A stretch of DNA of 16,360 nt from Parvularia atlantis (taxonomy: Eukaryota; Opisthokonta; Rotosphaerida): positions 1 to 16,360 of the forward strand of contig CALSCO010002078.1 of assembly GCA_943704415.1 (NCBI GenBank), in the 5' to 3' direction. A model generated the notes under the pieces. That model worked only from the letters and a program-made list of their open reading frames with translations, did no database searches and was not told the DNA's origin. Within the stretch, counting starts at the first letter, position 1. The number at the start of each line of letters is the position of its first letter. The position numbers and the translations under genes are program-made. Positions 15,388-16,360 of the stretch are shown piece after piece.

Positions 15388-16360
15388 TCAGTCGCCTCCG
15401 CCGCCGCCGCCGTCCTCGTCATCGCCGCCGCCGCCGCCGCCGCCGAAGGGCCCGTCGCCCTGCAGCAGCTTGGCCAGCATCTCCTTCGGGTATTCGGAGC
15501 CGCGCACCGACACCTGATAGCACGCTGGGCATGCGGGCGCCGGATGAGCTGCGGCCCGACGCAAAGAACGGCACCCCGGGCCGCACCGCGCTCGACCTTC
15601 TCGAGGCTCTGCTCCATCACCTCGACCTTCTTGCGGATGTTGTAGACGTGTTGCGGCGTCACCTGGCGATACTCTGTGGTGCGGGCGGGTCGGCGCGGCC
15701 GCGGGACAGGGCGGCAGCGCACCCATCGTGATTGAGCGCATGAAGTCGAGCACCTCGTAGGCGCGCGCCGAGTCGCCTGAGGCCACGGCGTTGATTGCGT
15801 GCCGCATCAGCTCGCCCGTCAGGTCTGACAGGCCCAGCAGGAAGTCCTCCTCGGTCATGTGCAGCGACTGCGCGCGGCGCACTGAGCACAATCGTGCCCG
15901 TTTGTGTGTGCGCGCGCACACCGTCCCGTCGTCCCAGCGCAGGTAGTCGCGCACGACGGCCTCGTGCGTGATCAGGTCGCCCGTCTCGAGATAGTGCAGG
16001 AACGACACGGCCTCGACAAACTCCTGCAGGCCCGGCGTGATCTGGCGGTTGAAGCGGAGGAAGTCGGCGCCGCGCAGGTCGTCGGCCACGCTGCGCATGC
16101 GCCCGCGGATCTCGCCGAGCTTGGCGCGCGCCTCGGCGAAGAGCGCCTCGGGCGGCTCGCTGCCGGTGATGCTGCGTCGCGTCACCACGTCAGCGGATGC
16201 AGTGCGCGATCGCGTGCGCGCGCGGCACCGACCGATGCAGCGTGAAGATGACCTTCTTGCTCTCGGCCGTGATGTCGCGCGACGTCTTGATGATGCGCTC
16301 GCGCTGGTCGCTCTGGCGCGCCTCGCCGCGATCAGCCACAGCCGCGGACGGGTGGGGGGT
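15388..16360 (-). CDS. TSNAX: Translin-associated protein X (TRAX), 5' end outside the window
   Basis: The exons visible are >16360 (or 16322)..16233, 16171..15922, 15867..15723, 15673..15587 and 15524..15388, with introns of 61, 54, 49 and 62 nt, all in phase. TRAX pairs with translin to form C3PO, the RNase that removes the passenger strand in RISC loading and trims tRNA leaders. Family blocks in order: SRDITAESKKVIF, LHRIT, ITPGLQEFVEAVSF, DFLLGLSDLTGELMR, ACYQVSVRGSEYPKEML. The catalytic acidic residues, two Glu in QEFVEA and the Asp of DLTGEL, are conserved, so the nuclease should be active. The tail after KLLQGDGPF is Gly-rich and acidic, not found in human TRAX. The frame is open to the window edge, but an acceptor (CAG at 16325-16323) before SDQRERIIK suggests the exon starts at 16322. 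No translin gene is in the window. Confidence 0.94.
   Translation of the reverse strand, partial: PPTRPRLWLIAARRARATSASASSRRRATSRPRARRSSSRCIGRCRARTRSRTASADVVTRRSITGSEPPEALFAEARAKLGEIRGRMRSVADDLRGADFLRFNRQITPGLQEFVEAVSFLHYLETGDLITHEAVVRDYLRWDDGTVCARTHKRARLCSVRRAQSLHMTEEDFLLGLSDLTGELMRHAINAVASGDSARAYEVLDFMRSITMGALPPCPAAAPTRPHHRVSPGDAATRLQHPQEGRGDGAEPREGRARCGPGCRSLRRAAAHPAPACPACYQVSVRGSEYPKEMLAKLLQGDGPFGGGGGGGDDEDGGGGGGD
15391..15450. repeat. CCG/GGC trinucleotide tract coding the Gly-rich TRAX tail
   Basis: Two runs of ccg triplets split by a tcctcgtcatc segment are read on the minus strand as Gly runs around Asp-Asp-Glu-Asp. It is a likely length-variable microsatellite at the extreme C-terminus. 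Confidence 0.8.

Noticed and set aside
1-16360. Bacterial operon or phage origin of the window
   Set aside because: In-phase spliceosomal introns in most genes, and a KDEL receptor, USP, TRAX and PQBP1, show a eukaryotic nuclear genome.

Overview
This is a dense stretch of nuclear DNA from a GC-rich eukaryote. Eight protein-coding genes fill almost all of 16.4 kb. They carry about 45 short spliceosomal introns (mostly 45-75 nt) and include a KDEL receptor, a ubiquitin-specific protease, a TRAX gene and a PQBP1-like splicing factor, so the DNA is not bacterial or organellar. The introns share a signature: 5' GTGCG, a branch-point-like gCTGAC (or CTCAC/TTGAC) usually 12-25 nt before the acceptor, and a final CAG. 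The proline gene is ALDH4-type, as in animals, fungi and many protists, rather than the plant ALDH12 type. I would guess a unicellular protist or alga with a compact genome, but the sequence does not settle the lineage.

Layout. 1-500: AT-richer spacer with a hairpin. 501-3447 (-): membrane-anchored GH97-type glycoside hydrolase. 3673-5088 (+): single-exon PLOD-type glycosyltransferase. 5218-6155 (-): KDEL receptor, six exons, 212 aa. 6456-7711 (+): exostosin-like glycosyltransferase. 7741-about 11716 (-): USP-family deubiquitinase in about 19 exons. 11746-14561 (+): mitochondrial P5C dehydrogenase, 16 exons. 14631-15338 (+): PQBP1-like WW protein. 15388 to the window end (-): TRAX, 5' end outside the window.

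The left four genes all belong to the secretory pathway: a luminal hydrolase, two luminal glycosyltransferases and the receptor that retrieves ER residents. The hydrolase and the two transferases are nearly intron-free, while the right-hand genes have an intron every 100-150 bp. The GH97 family is mainly bacterial as far as I know, so an acquired origin is reasonable. The right half is housekeeping: ubiquitin removal, proline catabolism, splicing and small-RNA processing.

The gene models were built by hand, by conceptual splicing with phase checking and by comparison with remembered family sequences. Points still open are the 5' end of the USP, one USP junction (10612-10673), one USP acceptor (9912 or 9933) and the 5' end of TRAX. 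Spacing is extreme: 29, 49, 69 and 129 bp between some stops or starts, and about 29 bp between the divergent USP and P5CDH start codons.
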